Of a stretch of 44,440 nucleotides of DNA, positions 5,587 through 14,276 are shown piece by piece (the stretch's first letter is position 1; each line of letters opens with the position of its first letter). The notes under the pieces were generated by a model, which made no database searches, was not told where the DNA came from, and worked only from the letters and a program-made list of their open reading frames with translations. The position numbers were made by a program, and so were the translations under genes. The DNA is from Capnocytophaga leadbetteri. GTDB taxonomy: Bacteria > Bacteroidota > Bacteroidia > Flavobacteriales > Flavobacteriaceae. The stretch covers positions 1-44,440 of the forward strand of contig NZ_QBKG01000016.1 of NCBI RefSeq assembly GCF_003054025.1, written 5' to 3'.

Positions 5587-6432
5587 TTACTCAATTTTAT
5601 ATTTTTCTATAAAATTAGGGTCTGATATAATATTTTTCAACTCTTCTAATTGATATTTTTTTGCTTCTTGTTCCAAATTAATCCCCGCAATCTGGCTTTC
5701 TCTTATTATCTCTTTATCCCTTAACACAAAATTTACATACTCTTTTTTTATCTTATCAAAATCTAAAAACCATTCAAAAAGTGTTGTATCATAATAGCCC
5801 GTTTTTGCTTCTCTTTTTTCTGCAAATCTACTGTAACAAAAGTCTAAAAATATTGTTCTTTTTCCTCTTTCTGATATATTGTTAAATAAAAATTTGTTCT
5901 TTGGAAATCCGTCTAATAACGGGCTATCTTTTAAAATTTCTATTATATAAAACTTATTATCTTCATAATCTTTAAAGTTAAAAATATCGTCTAATTTCTT
6001 TTCTAATTCCTTACTTATAATATCATCTACATACCTGAATATAACAGGTATAAATGCAGAAGAATAAAAATTTATATATGAATTTAATAAGTTAAGATTT
6101 TGGTTTTTACTTGAATATGAATAAGAATAATCAAAATTTAAAAATTTCTTTGATACAGTATTATTTTCAGTATCTTTTTCAAACTTTTCTACGATTTTGT
6201 AAATTAAATTTAGTTCGTAATTTAGCCCCGCCTTTATAATTTTACTATATGTTTTATTATTAAAGTCCTCTTCTGTTACCCTATTAAAAAGCCTTAATAT
6301 TATAGTTTCTTTCCTTATGGTCATTCTGTTAAAGATAATCATAAAAAAAATAGGGTATGTATCATTTCCTCTTTCGTCCTTTTTTGGTGCTACTCTTGTA
6401 TTAAGATAATGTTTTACTGTTATTTTTCCCAT
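5587..6432 (-). CDS. Protein with recombinase Arm-type N-terminus but no recombinase core, 281 aa
   Basis: The first 45 residues (GKITVKHYLNTRVAPKKDER ... YPIFFMIIFNRMTIRKE) resemble the Arm DNA-binding domain that begins Bacteroidota tyrosine recombinases. The rest is helical, rich in Lys, Asn, Phe and Tyr. I find none of the catalytic R, HxxR or Y motifs, and 281 aa is shorter than the usual 380-420. It could bind the element's ends or origin as a regulator, or be a highly diverged protein. I use the ATG at 6432: the TTG at 6468 lies inside the -7 promoter element. The gene stands alone between its own promoter and terminator. Its codons are strongly AT-biased compared with the chromosomal genes. 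Confidence 0.6.
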   Translation of the reverse strand: MGKITVKHYLNTRVAPKKDERGNDTYPIFFMIIFNRMTIRKETIILRLFNRVTEEDFNNKTYSKIIKAGLNYELNLIYKIVEKFEKDTENNTVSKKFLNFDYSYSYSSKNQNLNLLNSYINFYSSAFIPVIFRYVDDIISKELEKKLDDIFNFKDYEDNKFYIIEILKDSPLLDGFPKNKFLFNNISERGKRTIFLDFCYSRFAEKREAKTGYYDTTLFEWFLDFDKIKKEYVNFVLRDKEIIRESQIAGINLEQEAKKYQLEELKNIISDPNFIEKYKIE

Positions 6433-6457
6433 CGCAAATATATTTTTAAGTAGGGTA

Positions 6458-6490
6458 CAAAGGTACAAAAATTAGTCAAAATTAGTCAAA
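6458..6490 (-). promoter_or_regulatory. Promoter of the Arm-domain gene
   Basis: Read leftward: TTTG (complement of 6487-6490), 21 nt, TACCTTTG (complement of 6458-6465). The -33 element lies within the second of three 10-bp iterons, so a protein bound there would block this promoter. The site rules out the upstream TTG start. Confidence 0.65.
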
Positions 6491-6500
6491 ACGTGTCAAA
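6471..6500 (+). repeat. Three tandem 10-bp iterons
   Basis: ATTAGTCAAA (6471-6480), ATTAGTCAAA (6481-6490) and ACGTGTCAAA (6491-6500) are head-to-tail with a 10-bp period. Two units recur at 2404-2423 and a single TTAGTCAAT at 908-916. They overlap the promoter of the Arm-domain gene, which suggests autoregulation by that protein or by an HTH protein of the element. Confidence 0.65.
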
Positions 6501-6556
6501 AAATATTTTTTTTGCGGGCTGGTAGGTTGGTTTGTGGTCTGTATTAGCCCCGTGCC

Positions 6557-6587
6557 TTGCTGGTTCGTGATTTATTTTATACATTTG
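6557..6587 (+). promoter_or_regulatory. Promoter of the rightward 66-aa gene
   Basis: TTG (6557-6559), 20 nt, TACATTTG (6580-6587), a good match to the Bacteroidota consensus. It precedes the ATG at 6614 by 26 nt and shows that the open frame upstream of 6614 is leader sequence. Confidence 0.7.
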
Positions 6588-6613
6588 CACACTACAAATA
6601 TTTTCTTTTTCGT

Positions 6614-6814
6614 ATGCAACAAACACGTAAAAACGAACGCAAAAACCGCCTGCAAGAACGTAATATGAAAGTACGTACCCTTTTTAATGAATTAGTTAAA
6701 AAATACCCTCAATGGCGTTTAAATGCAGTTATAGATGAGGTTTCGGAAAGGGTGTTTTTGTCGCCCCGTACCATTGAGGCTATTTTATCTAATGAGGGTA
6801 TTTATAAAGATTGA
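6614..6814 (+). CDS. Small basic HTH-like protein, 66 aa
   Basis: The product is MQQTRKNERKNRLQ... with a very basic N-terminal 20 residues, then NELVKKYPQWRLNAVIDEVS and ERVFLSPRTIEAILSN. The second part reads as a helix-turn-helix, with SPRTIEAIL as recognition helix, similar in size and style to small regulators of Bacteroidota mobile elements. I place the start at 6614 because the promoter -7 element ends at 6587. It is the only rightward gene in the element and has its own terminator at 6849-6877. It may act as a regulator divergent from the Arm-domain gene. Confidence 0.65.
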   Translation: MQQTRKNERKNRLQERNMKVRTLFNELVKKYPQWRLNAVIDEVSERVFLSPRTIEAILSNEGIYKD

Positions 6815-6848
6815 TAATTTTATGTTAGTGTAGTTTTTTATTGTACTT

Positions 6849-6877
6849 GGGACAAGCATTTTTATAATGTTTGTCCC
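6849..6877 (+). terminator. Terminator after the 66-aa gene
   Basis: GGGACAA (6849-6855) pairs with TTGTCCC (6871-6877), extended by CATT/AATG across one mismatch, followed by a T-rich tract on the + strand. It lies 35 nt after the stop codon. Confidence 0.75.
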
Positions 6878-7357
6878 TTTGCTTTTTCTTGCTGATGCTT
6901 GTGTCCTACTTGCTGGTCTCTTTATTTTGCTGCAAAGCCCCTAACACTCTTTTTTGCTTATTAAAGCATCGAAAAAACTGCTGTTTTTTCAAATACCCTG
7001 TTCGCTGCTTTTCGTGCCTTGTTGCGGCTGCTTTGCGTTTGGTTCGTGGTGCTGATTTGTATCTTTGTTTGGTATTACTTCCTTACAGGTGCTTGTGGTT
7101 TTACATTTTACGCCTATTTTGGTGTAAAATCTGATTATCAATAAAATAGCTATAAATATAACTTTTACTTATAAACTCCTTTAAAATTATAAGAAAAAAG
7201 TATTAAACTTTTTTAGTGTTATAAGTTGTTGTAAATCAGTAAAATACGTATTTTGTTACCCTTTTGATACCGAAAAAACTTTAATCATCTTAAATCATTG
7301 ATACATAGGCAGTTACTTACTAATGCAAAATAATTGTCAATTAGCAACAAACATTTG
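6878..7357. other. Non-coding right end of the element and boundary with uvrA
   Basis: I see no credible gene. The 87-codon frame at 6871-7134 has a Leu/Cys-rich low-complexity translation and overlaps the terminator. The part to about 7100 carries words shared with the left end (CTTGCTGATGCTTG at 6888-6901, identical to 28-41; CTTCCTTACAGGT near 7079). A 14-bp perfect palindrome AAAATACGTATTTT is at 7241-7254, and GATACC at 7265 mirrors the GGTATC words at 182 and 262. The element boundary is probably between 7100 and 7350. Confidence 0.5.
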
Positions 7358-10123
7358 TCATTTGTCATTAGCTAAGGCGCTACCTGTATAGCTTTCTTTG
7401 CATTTGGCTATCTCTTCGGGGGTACCTTTTGCTATTATAGAACCTCCTTTTTCGCCTCCTTCTAAGCCCAAATCTATTATGTAGTCGGCACATTTTATCA
7501 TCTCTAAGTTGTGCTCAATCACTATTACCGAATGCCCTTTTTCTATCAGTGCTTGTAGCGAGTCTAAGAGCTTGCGTATATCGTGAAAATGCAAGCCTGT
7601 CGTAGGTTCGTCAAAGATAAAAAGCACCTTTTCTTTGCTCTCCGATTTTGATAAAAACGAGGCTAATTTTATGCGTTGCGCTTCCCCACCCGATAAGGTA
7701 GAAGATGATTGCCCTAAGGTTACGTACCCCAAACCTACATCTTGTAGAGGTTTGAGTTTCTCTGCTATTTTTGTTTGCTTATGAGCAGCAAAGAAAGCCA
7801 CGGCATCGTCAATAGTAGTGTTCAGCAGGTCATCTATGTTTTTCCCTTCGTAAGTTATTTCTAACACTTCTTTTTTGAAGCGCTTACCGCCACAGGCTTC
7901 GCAGGTTAGGTGCACATCTGCCATAAACTGCATTTCTATGGTCACCTCTCCTTCGCCTTTGCACACCTCGCAGCGTCCTCCATCTACGTTGAAAGAAAAA
8001 TGCTTAGCCGAAAAGTTACGCATCTTAGCCAATTTTTGGTTAGCGTAAAGGTTGCGAATGTCGTCATATACTTTTAGATAGGTGATAGGGTTAGAGCGAC
8101 TCGATTTGCCTATAGGGTTTTGGTCTACAAACTCTACGCTTTGCAGTTGCTTGTATTTGCCTTCTATGCGGGTGAATTGCCCTATTTTTTCGTTGCTGGC
8201 ATTTAGCTCTTTTTGCATAGCAGGATAGAGCAGCTTCTTTATCAAGGTCGATTTGCCACTACCCGATACTCCTGTTACTACGGTCAGCATATCCAGCGGA
8301 AAACTCACATCTATATTTTTCAAGTTGTTCTCGCGGCAACCGATTAAACTGATGTAGTGGGGCGAGGTGCGCCTTTTCTTAGGCGGTTCAATGCTTAAGC
8401 GTCCGCTGAGGTATTTCCCTGTTAGAGTATCAGCTTTTAGCAGTTGTTCATAAGTGCCAGCAGCTACTACTTCCCCTCCGTGGGTACCTGCTTCAGGCCC
8501 TATGTCTATAATGTAGTCAGCGGCTTTCATTATGTCGGCATCGTGCTCTACTACTATCACCGTATTGCCTAAGTCGCGCAGCGATTTCAGTACTTTTATA
8601 AGCCTATGAGTGTCGCGTGGGTGTAGTCCTATACTCGGCTCGTCGAGTATGTACATCGAGCCGACCAAACTACTGCCCAATGAGGTTGCTAAGTTAATAC
8701 GCTGACTCTCACCTCCCGATAGCGTGTTCGATTTGCGGTTTAGCGTTAAGTACCCCAAACCTACATCGCTTAAGAACTGTAGCCTGCTGTTGATTTCTAT
8801 CAGTAGCCGTTTAGCTACTTCTTGTTCATAGGGCGAAAGGGTTAATTCTCTAAAAAATGCTTGTAGCTTTTCTATAGAAATTTCTACCAAATCCGAGATG
8901 CTTTTTCCTTGTATTTTCACGTAGTTAGCCTCCTTCCGAAGTCGTCTGCCGTGGCAGCTGTGGCAACGTGTTTTTCCGCGATAGCGCGCTAATAATACTC
9001 GGTTTTGTATCTTGTAGCTCTTTTCTTCTAATTCTTTAAAAAAGTCTGTCAGCCCTGTGAAGTATTTATTGCCGTCCCATACTAATTGTCGTTGTTCGGC
9101 ACTGAGTTCATACCAAGGTTTGTGTATCGGGAAGTCGAATTTGTAAGCGTTGTTTACCAACTGGTCGCGAAACCAACTCATTGTTTCGCCGCGCCAAGGG
9201 TAGATGGCGTTTTCGTATACCGATAGCCCTGTGTTGGGTACGATAAGGTCTTCGTCGAGCCCTATCGTATCACCATAGCCATCGCATTCGGGACAAGCCC
9301 CGTAAGGATTGTTAAAGCTAAAAAGATGCACATTCGGTTCTAAGAAAGTGATACCGTCCATCTCAAAGCGGTTGCTGAAGTGTTTTAGTACTTCCGATTC
9401 CACTTCTTGTAGCATACATTCGCCTTTTCCTTCAAAGAAAGCGGTTTCTACAGCATCTGCCAATCGGTGCTGAAAATCCTCGTTGTGCTGCACCACTATC
9501 CGGTCGACTACTAACTGAAATTTGCCTAATTTCTTAGGTAGATTGTCTTCCTCTAATCGTATCACTTCTCCTTGGTGCAATATACGCGCATAGCCCTGCT
9601 GTAGTAGCAATTTTAGTACTTGTTCTACAGTGCGGTCTTTAGGGATACTAATAGGGGCTAATAGCAGCAGCTTAGTGCCGTCAGGGTAGGCGAGGGCAGT
9701 CTCTACCACATCAGTTACAGTGTGTTTTTTCACTTCGTTGCCCGAGATAGGGGAGTAGGTCTTACCGATACGGGCAAAGAGTAATTTTAGGTAGTCGTAT
9801 ATTTCTGTTGAAGTACCTACCGTAGAGCGTGGGTTAGAAGTATTGACTTTTTGCTCAATAGCGATAGCGGGCGCAATCCCGATGATGTTGTCTACTTTAG
9901 GTTTGTCAAGTCGTCCTAAAAACTGACGTGCGTATGATGATAGGCTTTCCACATAGCGGCGCTGCCCTTCAGCATAGAGGGTGTCAAAAGCTAAGCTCGA
10001 TTTGCCAGACCCCGATAGCCCTGTTATTACTACCAATTGGTTGCGAGGGATACCTACCGTTATATCTTTAAGGTTATGTAGTTTGGCTCCTTTTATAAGT
10101 ATTTCTTTACTCTTCATTGTCAT
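7358..10123 (-). CDS. uvrA: Excinuclease ABC subunit A (UvrA)
   Basis: UvrA is the ATPase that finds DNA damage and loads UvrB in nucleotide excision repair in the cytoplasm. The 921-aa protein has two ABC modules. Module one has Walker A GLSGSGKS at residues 35-42 and its signature LSGGESQRINLA; module two has GVSGSGKST and LSGGEAQRIKLA. Zinc-binding pairs are visible at CPECDG with CHSCHG in the first half and CEVCKG with CEACGG in the second. Length is normal for Bacteroidota UvrA. The ATG at 10123 lies just after the promoter at 10141-10170. The gene is monocistronic here, with tRNA-Asp upstream and the mobile element downstream. Confidence 0.97.
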   Translation of the reverse strand: MTMKSKEILIKGAKLHNLKDITVGIPRNQLVVITGLSGSGKSSLAFDTLYAEGQRRYVESLSSYARQFLGRLDKPKVDNIIGIAPAIAIEQKVNTSNPRSTVGTSTEIYDYLKLLFARIGKTYSPISGNEVKKHTVTDVVETALAYPDGTKLLLLAPISIPKDRTVEQVLKLLLQQGYARILHQGEVIRLEEDNLPKKLGKFQLVVDRIVVQHNEDFQHRLADAVETAFFEGKGECMLQEVESEVLKHFSNRFEMDGITFLEPNVHLFSFNNPYGACPECDGYGDTIGLDEDLIVPNTGLSVYENAIYPWRGETMSWFRDQLVNNAYKFDFPIHKPWYELSAEQRQLVWDGNKYFTGLTDFFKELEEKSYKIQNRVLLARYRGKTRCHSCHGRRLRKEANYVKIQGKSISDLVEISIEKLQAFFRELTLSPYEQEVAKRLLIEINSRLQFLSDVGLGYLTLNRKSNTLSGGESQRINLATSLGSSLVGSMYILDEPSIGLHPRDTHRLIKVLKSLRDLGNTVIVVEHDADIMKAADYIIDIGPEAGTHGGEVVAAGTYEQLLKADTLTGKYLSGRLSIEPPKKRRTSPHYISLIGCRENNLKNIDVSFPLDMLTVVTGVSGSGKSTLIKKLLYPAMQKELNASNEKIGQFTRIEGKYKQLQSVEFVDQNPIGKSSRSNPITYLKVYDDIRNLYANQKLAKMRNFSAKHFSFNVDGGRCEVCKGEGEVTIEMQFMADVHLTCEACGGKRFKKEVLEITYEGKNIDDLLNTTIDDAVAFFAAHKQTKIAEKLKPLQDVGLGYVTLGQSSSTLSGGEAQRIKLASFLSKSESKEKVLFIFDEPTTGLHFHDIRKLLDSLQALIEKGHSVIVIEHNLEMIKCADYIIDLGLEGGEKGGSIIAKGTPEEIAKCKESYTGSALANDK

Positions 10124-10140
10124 CGTAATGATTCGGGCGA

Positions 10141-10170
10141 CAAAGGTACGGATAATTTGCTAATTCACAA
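10141..10170 (-). promoter_or_regulatory. uvrA promoter
   Basis: Read leftward: TTG (complement of 10168-10170), 19 nt, TACCTTTG (complement of 10141-10148). It lies 18 nt before the uvrA ATG. Confidence 0.7.
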
Positions 10171-10191
10171 TTTATAATTAGTACAAAAAAT

Positions 10192-10219
10192 AAAAGCTCT
10201 CCTTACAAAGGAAAGCTTT
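10192..10219 (-). terminator. Terminator after tRNA-Asp
   Basis: AAAGCT/AGCTTT outer and TCCTT/AGGA inner pairs form a hairpin with a one-base mismatch, followed leftward by a T-rich tract. It separates the tRNA unit from the uvrA promoter. Confidence 0.6.
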
Positions 10220-10284
10220 CATTGGTTTACTATAAACCCGTGTAAAAATATTTACACAAAACAACACAACTAAATCTTATGAAG

Positions 10285-10358
10285 CGGTCTGGACGGGACT
10301 CGAACCCGCGACCCCATGCGTGACAGGCATGTATTCTAACCAGCTGAACTACCAGACC
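10285..10358 (-). tRNA. tRNA-Asp (GTC)
   Basis: The complement starts GGTCTGG and ends CCAGACC plus discriminator G, giving a 7-bp acceptor stem. The anticodon stem CATGC/GCATG encloses loop CTGTCAC with anticodon GTC, and the T arm has GGTTCGAGTCC. CCA is not encoded. The 74-nt length and G73 fit Asp tRNA. Confidence 0.95.
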
Positions 10359-10394
10359 TTTAGTGATGTGCAATTCATTTCTTCATTGCGGTTG

Positions 10395-10425
10395 CAAAAG
10401 TACAACAATTTTTATTACCTGCAAA
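10395..10425 (-). promoter_or_regulatory. tRNA-Asp promoter
   Basis: Read leftward: TTTG (complement of 10422-10425), 19 nt, TACTTTTG (complement of 10395-10402). The mature tRNA starts about 36 nt downstream of the -7 element. Confidence 0.7.
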
Positions 10426-10496
10426 TTTTTCGGCAAAAAAATTACAACTTTTTTTTAATTTTATTTTATTACTGCTGATTATCAGTATTTTATAAA

Positions 10497-11840
10497 TTAT
10501 ATATTTTTAGCGCTACTCGCCGTTTTTAGGTGCAATTCTACCGCTTTACTGTCTGTCAAACTCGCTATATAGCAGGTGATGCCCATCACTTTGTCGTAAA
10601 TACTGCCTTTTTTCTGATACTTTTCGGGCAATTTTTTTAGCAATAATTTATCAAAAGAGGTCTCTCTTTCGTTTTCGAAGTTGATAATAGCAGTAAAAAA
10701 GATGTCTAAAAGATGCTGCAAAATCACATACCCTTGCACTTCTTTCTCTACTACCTCGTCCGATTGGTAGATATGCTCCACACTACAGTCTATTACATCG
10801 GTTATTTGGTGGCGGTATTTGCTGAGCCTCAATAGCGATTGGTGGAAGTTGCCGTTTAGTATAGCGTCTTCATTTTCTATAAAAATCTCGGTAGCATCTT
10901 GCACTAAAGCACCTATAGCCACAGCTCTCAGATAGGCTATGCGCTCTTCTTTGGTCTGTAGTTTAGCGTATTTGTCGCGGTGTATTCTATCCGATATGAT
11001 GCCCCCCATATATTCTAAGGCTACCTCTTCGCTGATAAGTCCTAAATTGATACCATCTTCAAAGTCGATAATAGTATAGCATATATCATCGGCGGCCTCT
11101 ACTAAGAAAGCCAGCGGGTGACGTGCGTATCGCAATTCGCCTTGTTGGCTGTTAGAGATAAGCCCTAAAGTATCGGCTACTTCCTTAAAAAATGCTTTAT
11201 CACCCTGAAAAAAGCCGTATTTCTTGTCAGCTATATTTTTAGTAGGTTGAATGGGTAGCGATTCTTTAGGATATTTGGTAAAAGCTCCTAGCGTAGCGTA
11301 AGTTAGGCGTAACCCTCCTTCAACCCCCAACCGCGATTCGTTTACGATTCTAAAACCATTAGCATTCCCCTCAAAATTACATAGGTCAGCATACTCAGCC
11401 TCTGTGAGCAGATGTTTAATAGCAGTGCCTTTTTTAAACTGAAAAAACTCACCTATAGCCTTTTCGCCACTATGTCCAAAGGGTGGATTGCCGATGTCGT
11501 GTGCTACCGAAGCGGCTGCGATAATAGCGCCAAAATCGTTGGTTTGGTAGCCTAAATCACGTAGATGAGGGTACTTCGTTAGCAGATGCTTTCCTACGGC
11601 ACGCCCTAAGCTCCGCCCTACTACCGATACCTCTATACTATGGGTCAGACGTGTGTGTACAAAGCCTGTTTTAGAAAGCGGAATCACCTGTGTTTTGTCT
11701 TGCAGACTCCTAAAGGCACTCGAAAAGACCACGCGATCGTAGTCCATATCAAAGCTCAAGCGCGTTTCGTCTTCATTAATACGCAGTCTTGTAGTAGTGT
11801 CGCCGTATTTATTAAGCGAAAGTAGTTTTTCCCAAATCAT
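10497..11840 (-). CDS. dgt: Deoxyguanosinetriphosphate triphosphohydrolase-like protein
   Basis: This HD-superfamily enzyme removes triphosphate from dNTPs, typically dGTP, and so influences the nucleotide pool. The 447-aa sequence has the N-terminal signature of the family (FSSAFRSLQDKTQV with RLTHSIEV), the metal-binding HD motif at AHDIGNPPFGHSGE, and a later AADDICYTIIDFEDG helix with the conserved Asp. Length is normal for the long dGTPase group. It starts at ATG; an unambiguous promoter is not seen in the AT-rich leader. Substrate range cannot be read from sequence, so the dGTP assignment is by family. Confidence 0.9.
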   Translation of the reverse strand: MIWEKLLSLNKYGDTTTRLRINEDETRLSFDMDYDRVVFSSAFRSLQDKTQVIPLSKTGFVHTRLTHSIEVSVVGRSLGRAVGKHLLTKYPHLRDLGYQTNDFGAIIAAASVAHDIGNPPFGHSGEKAIGEFFQFKKGTAIKHLLTEAEYADLCNFEGNANGFRIVNESRLGVEGGLRLTYATLGAFTKYPKESLPIQPTKNIADKKYGFFQGDKAFFKEVADTLGLISNSQQGELRYARHPLAFLVEAADDICYTIIDFEDGINLGLISEEVALEYMGGIISDRIHRDKYAKLQTKEERIAYLRAVAIGALVQDATEIFIENEDAILNGNFHQSLLRLSKYRHQITDVIDCSVEHIYQSDEVVEKEVQGYVILQHLLDIFFTAIINFENERETSFDKLLLKKLPEKYQKKGSIYDKVMGITCYIASLTDSKAVELHLKTASSAKNI

Positions 11841-11931
11841 ATTTTTTTATTTATAGTTATAGTCTATTAGAATTGGTTTGTGAAAATTGAAGTAAGCTAT
11901 CCGAAAACTTTTTTCGTGTATATTGACAGTC

Positions 11932-11965
11932 ACATCTCCCCCTTTGAAGGGGGCTGGGGGGATGT
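11932..11965. repeat. REP-like C/G-tract hairpin
   Basis: ACATC (11932-11936) pairs with GATGT (11961-11965), and CCCCC (11938-11942) pairs with GGGGG (11949-11953) around TTTGAA, leaving a second G run. The same design (CTCCCCCTTCGGAGGGGG then CAGGGGGG) occurs three times at 18063-18360, so it is a dispersed intergenic repeat type in this genome. Confidence 0.6.
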
Positions 11966-11979
11966 TAATAATTAGTAAA

Positions 11980-12003
11980 GGCTGAATCTATAAAGAATCA
12001 GCC
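11980..12003. terminator. Hairpin after the beta-barrel gene
   Basis: GGCTGA (11980-11985) pairs with TCAGCC (11998-12003), with partial inner pairing. It lies 33 nt downstream of the leftward gene ending at 12037. The longer T run is on the + strand side, so leftward termination is only moderately supported. Confidence 0.45.
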
Positions 12004-12036
12004 CTAATTTTTTAAAAGTCTAACAGACAGTATCTA

Positions 12037-12708
12037 TTAGAAGTATGCGTTAAGAGTTGCAGAAATAACTCCAAAACCATTTGCATTTCCAATGTTAAAG
12101 TTTATTCTATTGTTGCTGTCGTTGCTAGCATATTCTAAACCTACACCATAAGTGTATTGAGCACCAAGAGCTACTTTAGGGAAGATAAAGTATTCAACCC
12201 CTGCAAAACCTTGTGCACCAATTCCGAATCCGAATTGTTTTTTAGCAGGAGAAACTAAACCTACTAAACCATCTACACCGTAGTAACCTTGTAGGCGGGT
12301 AGTACCTTTTCTCCACTCTTTACCATAGCCAGCTACTAAACCAAATTGAGAAGTACCATCAACATCTTTTTGTTTTTCGAAGTTGAAGTTAAAGCTTGCT
12401 GTGTAGCGAGTTGCAGTGTTGTCAGTATCAAACTTTTTACCTACAAAAGTAATTACTGAAGCAGTAGAAGAAAATACTCCTTGCCCAAAGTTAAGAACGT
12501 TTTGTCCTTCAAAAAGATCTGCAGAACTGTTACGAGTGTTAGCATTAAAAGCATTGCCAATAAAGTCCAAAGCATTACCTGCATTGAATCCAATAGACCA
12601 ATCTCCTTGTTTTGGAAGATATTGTTCTCCTTTAGAAGATACTAAATTTTGTGCTGATACAGCACCAAAAGCAAAAACTGCTACTAATGATAAAATGATT
12701 TTTTTCAT
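12037..12708 (-). CDS. Outer-membrane beta-barrel protein, 223 aa
   Basis: The first 19 residues (KKIILSLVAVFAFGAVSA, then Q) are a signal peptide. The rest alternates hydrophobic and polar residues with many Gly, Tyr and Phe, typical of amphipathic beta strands, and it ends in Phe, as outer-membrane barrels do. The size fits an 8-10 strand barrel of the porin-family or OmpX/OmpW-like type. The specific function is unknown. It has a strong promoter, 20-nt spaced, and no cotranscribed partner, which suggests an abundant envelope protein. Confidence 0.75.
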   Translation of the reverse strand: MKKIILSLVAVFAFGAVSAQNLVSSKGEQYLPKQGDWSIGFNAGNALDFIGNAFNANTRNSSADLFEGQNVLNFGQGVFSSTASVITFVGKKFDTDNTATRYTASFNFNFEKQKDVDGTSQFGLVAGYGKEWRKGTTRLQGYYGVDGLVGLVSPAKKQFGFGIGAQGFAGVEYFIFPKVALGAQYTYGVGLEYASNDSNNRINFNIGNANGFGVISATLNAYF

Positions 12709-12738
12709 CGTAATTATGTTTTTTTAATTATTATAAGG

Positions 12739-12770
12739 CAAAGGTATACTTTTTTAGCATAACCACCAAA
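12739..12770 (-). promoter_or_regulatory. Promoter of the beta-barrel gene
   Basis: Read leftward: TTTG (complement of 12767-12770), 20 nt, TACCTTTG (complement of 12739-12746). The ATG follows 30 nt downstream. Confidence 0.75.
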
Positions 12771-12794
12771 TTTTTTCAGTATTTTTTTTCTCTT

Positions 12795-14273
12795 TTAATA
12801 GGCTTTCGCAAACAAAACTCTTTTGTTTGAAGGCTTTCCAGAGTACATACACACACCGCTTTCTTCTTTGGCATCTAAAGGAATACATCTAATAGTAGCC
12901 TTAGTTTCTTCTTTTATTTTAGCTTCTGTTTCAGCAGTGCCGTCCCAGTGAGCTGCAAAAAAGCCGCCTTTGGTTTCTAACAGTTCTTTAAACTCTTCGT
13001 ACGAGTTCACTTCTGTTATGTGGCTGTCGCGGTAGGCTAAAGCTCTTTTGTACAAATTCTCTTGTATTTCCTTCAATAATTGAGCAATGTGTGCTATGAT
13101 GTCATCTCCGCTTACGGTTTCTTTAGTTAGGGTGTCGCGTCTCGCTACTTCAAAGGTGTTATTTTCTAAATCGCGTTGCCCTACAGCTAAGCGTACAGGT
13201 ACGCCTTTTAGTTCGTATTCGTGGAACTTAAATCCTGGTGATTGAGTATCGCGGTCGTCAAACTTCACACTAATACCTTGCTTTCTGAGAGCCTCCATTA
13301 GCGGACTGATGCGCTCTCTTACGCTTTCTAATTGCGTGGCTCCTTTGTAGATAGGTACAATTACTACCTGTATAGGGGCTAAGTTAGGAGGCAATACCAA
13401 GCCGTTGTCATCGCTGTGGGTCATAATTAGGGCACCCATCAGGCGGGTCGATACCCCCCAAGAGCTTGCCCATACGTACTCTTGCTTACCGTCTTTGGTA
13501 GCGTATTTCACATCAAAAGCCTTAGCAAAGTTTTGTCCTAAGAAGTGCGAAGTACCGGCTTGTAGGGCTTTGCCGTCTTGCATCATCGCTTCTATACAAT
13601 AGGTTTCGTCAGCACCAGCAAAACGCTCGGTTTCTGTTTTAAATCCTCTGATTACAGGCACTGCCATAAAGTTTTCTACAAAGTTGGCATATACATTCAT
13701 CATTCTTTCCGATTCTTCTATAGCCTCTTCTTTAGTAGCGTGGGCAGTGTGTCCTTCTTGCCATAAAAATTCTGCTGTGCGCAGGAATAGGCGCGTGCGC
13801 ATTTCCCAGCGAACCACGTTTGCCCATTGGTTGATAAGGATAGGTAGGTCGCGGTATGACTGTATCCAGTTTTTGTATGTACTCCAGATGATAGATTCTG
13901 AGGTAGGACGCACTATTAGCTCCTCTTCCAATTTTGCTTCAGGGTCTACTATTAGCTTCCCTTTTTCATTAGGGTCAGTTTTTAGTCGGTAGTGGGTTAC
14001 TACCGCACATTCTTTAGCAAAACCTTCAGCGTTCTTTTCTTCTGCCTCAAAATAGCTTTTAGGTATAAATATAGGGAAATAAGCATTAGTATGCCCTGTT
14101 TCTTTAAACATTCTGTCGAGTTCGGCTTGCATTTTTTCCCATATAGCATAGCCGTAAGGCTTAATTACCATACAGCCGCGCACGCCAGAACTCTCTGCCA
14201 AATCGGCTTTTACTACCAATTCGTTATACCATTTCGAATAGTCTTCACTTCTTGATGTTAGATTCTTACTCAT
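12795..14273 (-). CDS. proS: Prolyl-tRNA synthetase, archaeal/eukaryote-like type
   Basis: The enzyme attaches proline to tRNA-Pro. The 492-aa protein is the short form without the bacterial editing insertion. Class II motif 2 is visible at [20 protein letters not shown], and motif 3 at [19 protein letters not shown]. The anticodon-binding domain follows ([12 protein letters not shown] onward), and the C-terminal domain ends with RVLFAKAY, as in the archaeal-type group, where an aromatic C-terminus is conserved. It starts 3 nt after the S41 peptidase gene ends, so the two are in one operon with dsbD. Confidence 0.95.
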   Translation of the reverse strand: MSKNLTSRSEDYSKWYNELVVKADLAESSGVRGCMVIKPYGYAIWEKMQAELDRMFKETGHTNAYFPIFIPKSYFEAEEKNAEGFAKECAVVTHYRLKTDPNEKGKLIVDPEAKLEEELIVRPTSESIIWSTYKNWIQSYRDLPILINQWANVVRWEMRTRLFLRTAEFLWQEGHTAHATKEEAIEESERMMNVYANFVENFMAVPVIRGFKTETERFAGADETYCIEAMMQDGKALQAGTSHFLGQNFAKAFDVKYATKDGKQEYVWASSWGVSTRLMGALIMTHSDDNGLVLPPNLAPIQVVIVPIYKGATQLESVRERISPLMEALRKQGISVKFDDRDTQSPGFKFHEYELKGVPVRLAVGQRDLENNTFEVARRDTLTKETVSGDDIIAHIAQLLKEIQENLYKRALAYRDSHITEVNSYEEFKELLETKGGFFAAHWDGTAETEAKIKEETKATIRCIPLDAKEESGVCMYSGKPSNKRVLFAKAY

Positions 14274-14276
14274 ATA

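Noticed and set aside
5587-6468. Tyrosine recombinase (integrase) annotation
   Set aside because: Only the N-terminal Arm-like segment is present; catalytic R, HxxR and Y motifs are not visible, and the extra N-terminal 12 residues overlap the promoter.
6871-7134. 87-codon rightward frame
   Set aside because: Starts inside the terminator and is Leu/Cys-rich low complexity; no promoter or neighbour supports it.
7241-7254. dif-like or attachment site at AAAATACGTATTTT
   Set aside because: It is a simple AT-rich palindrome with no second copy found at the left end.
10285-10358. tRNA-Asp as the insertion site of the element
   Set aside because: The element lies on the far side of uvrA, and I see no copy of the tRNA 3' end near 7100-7350.
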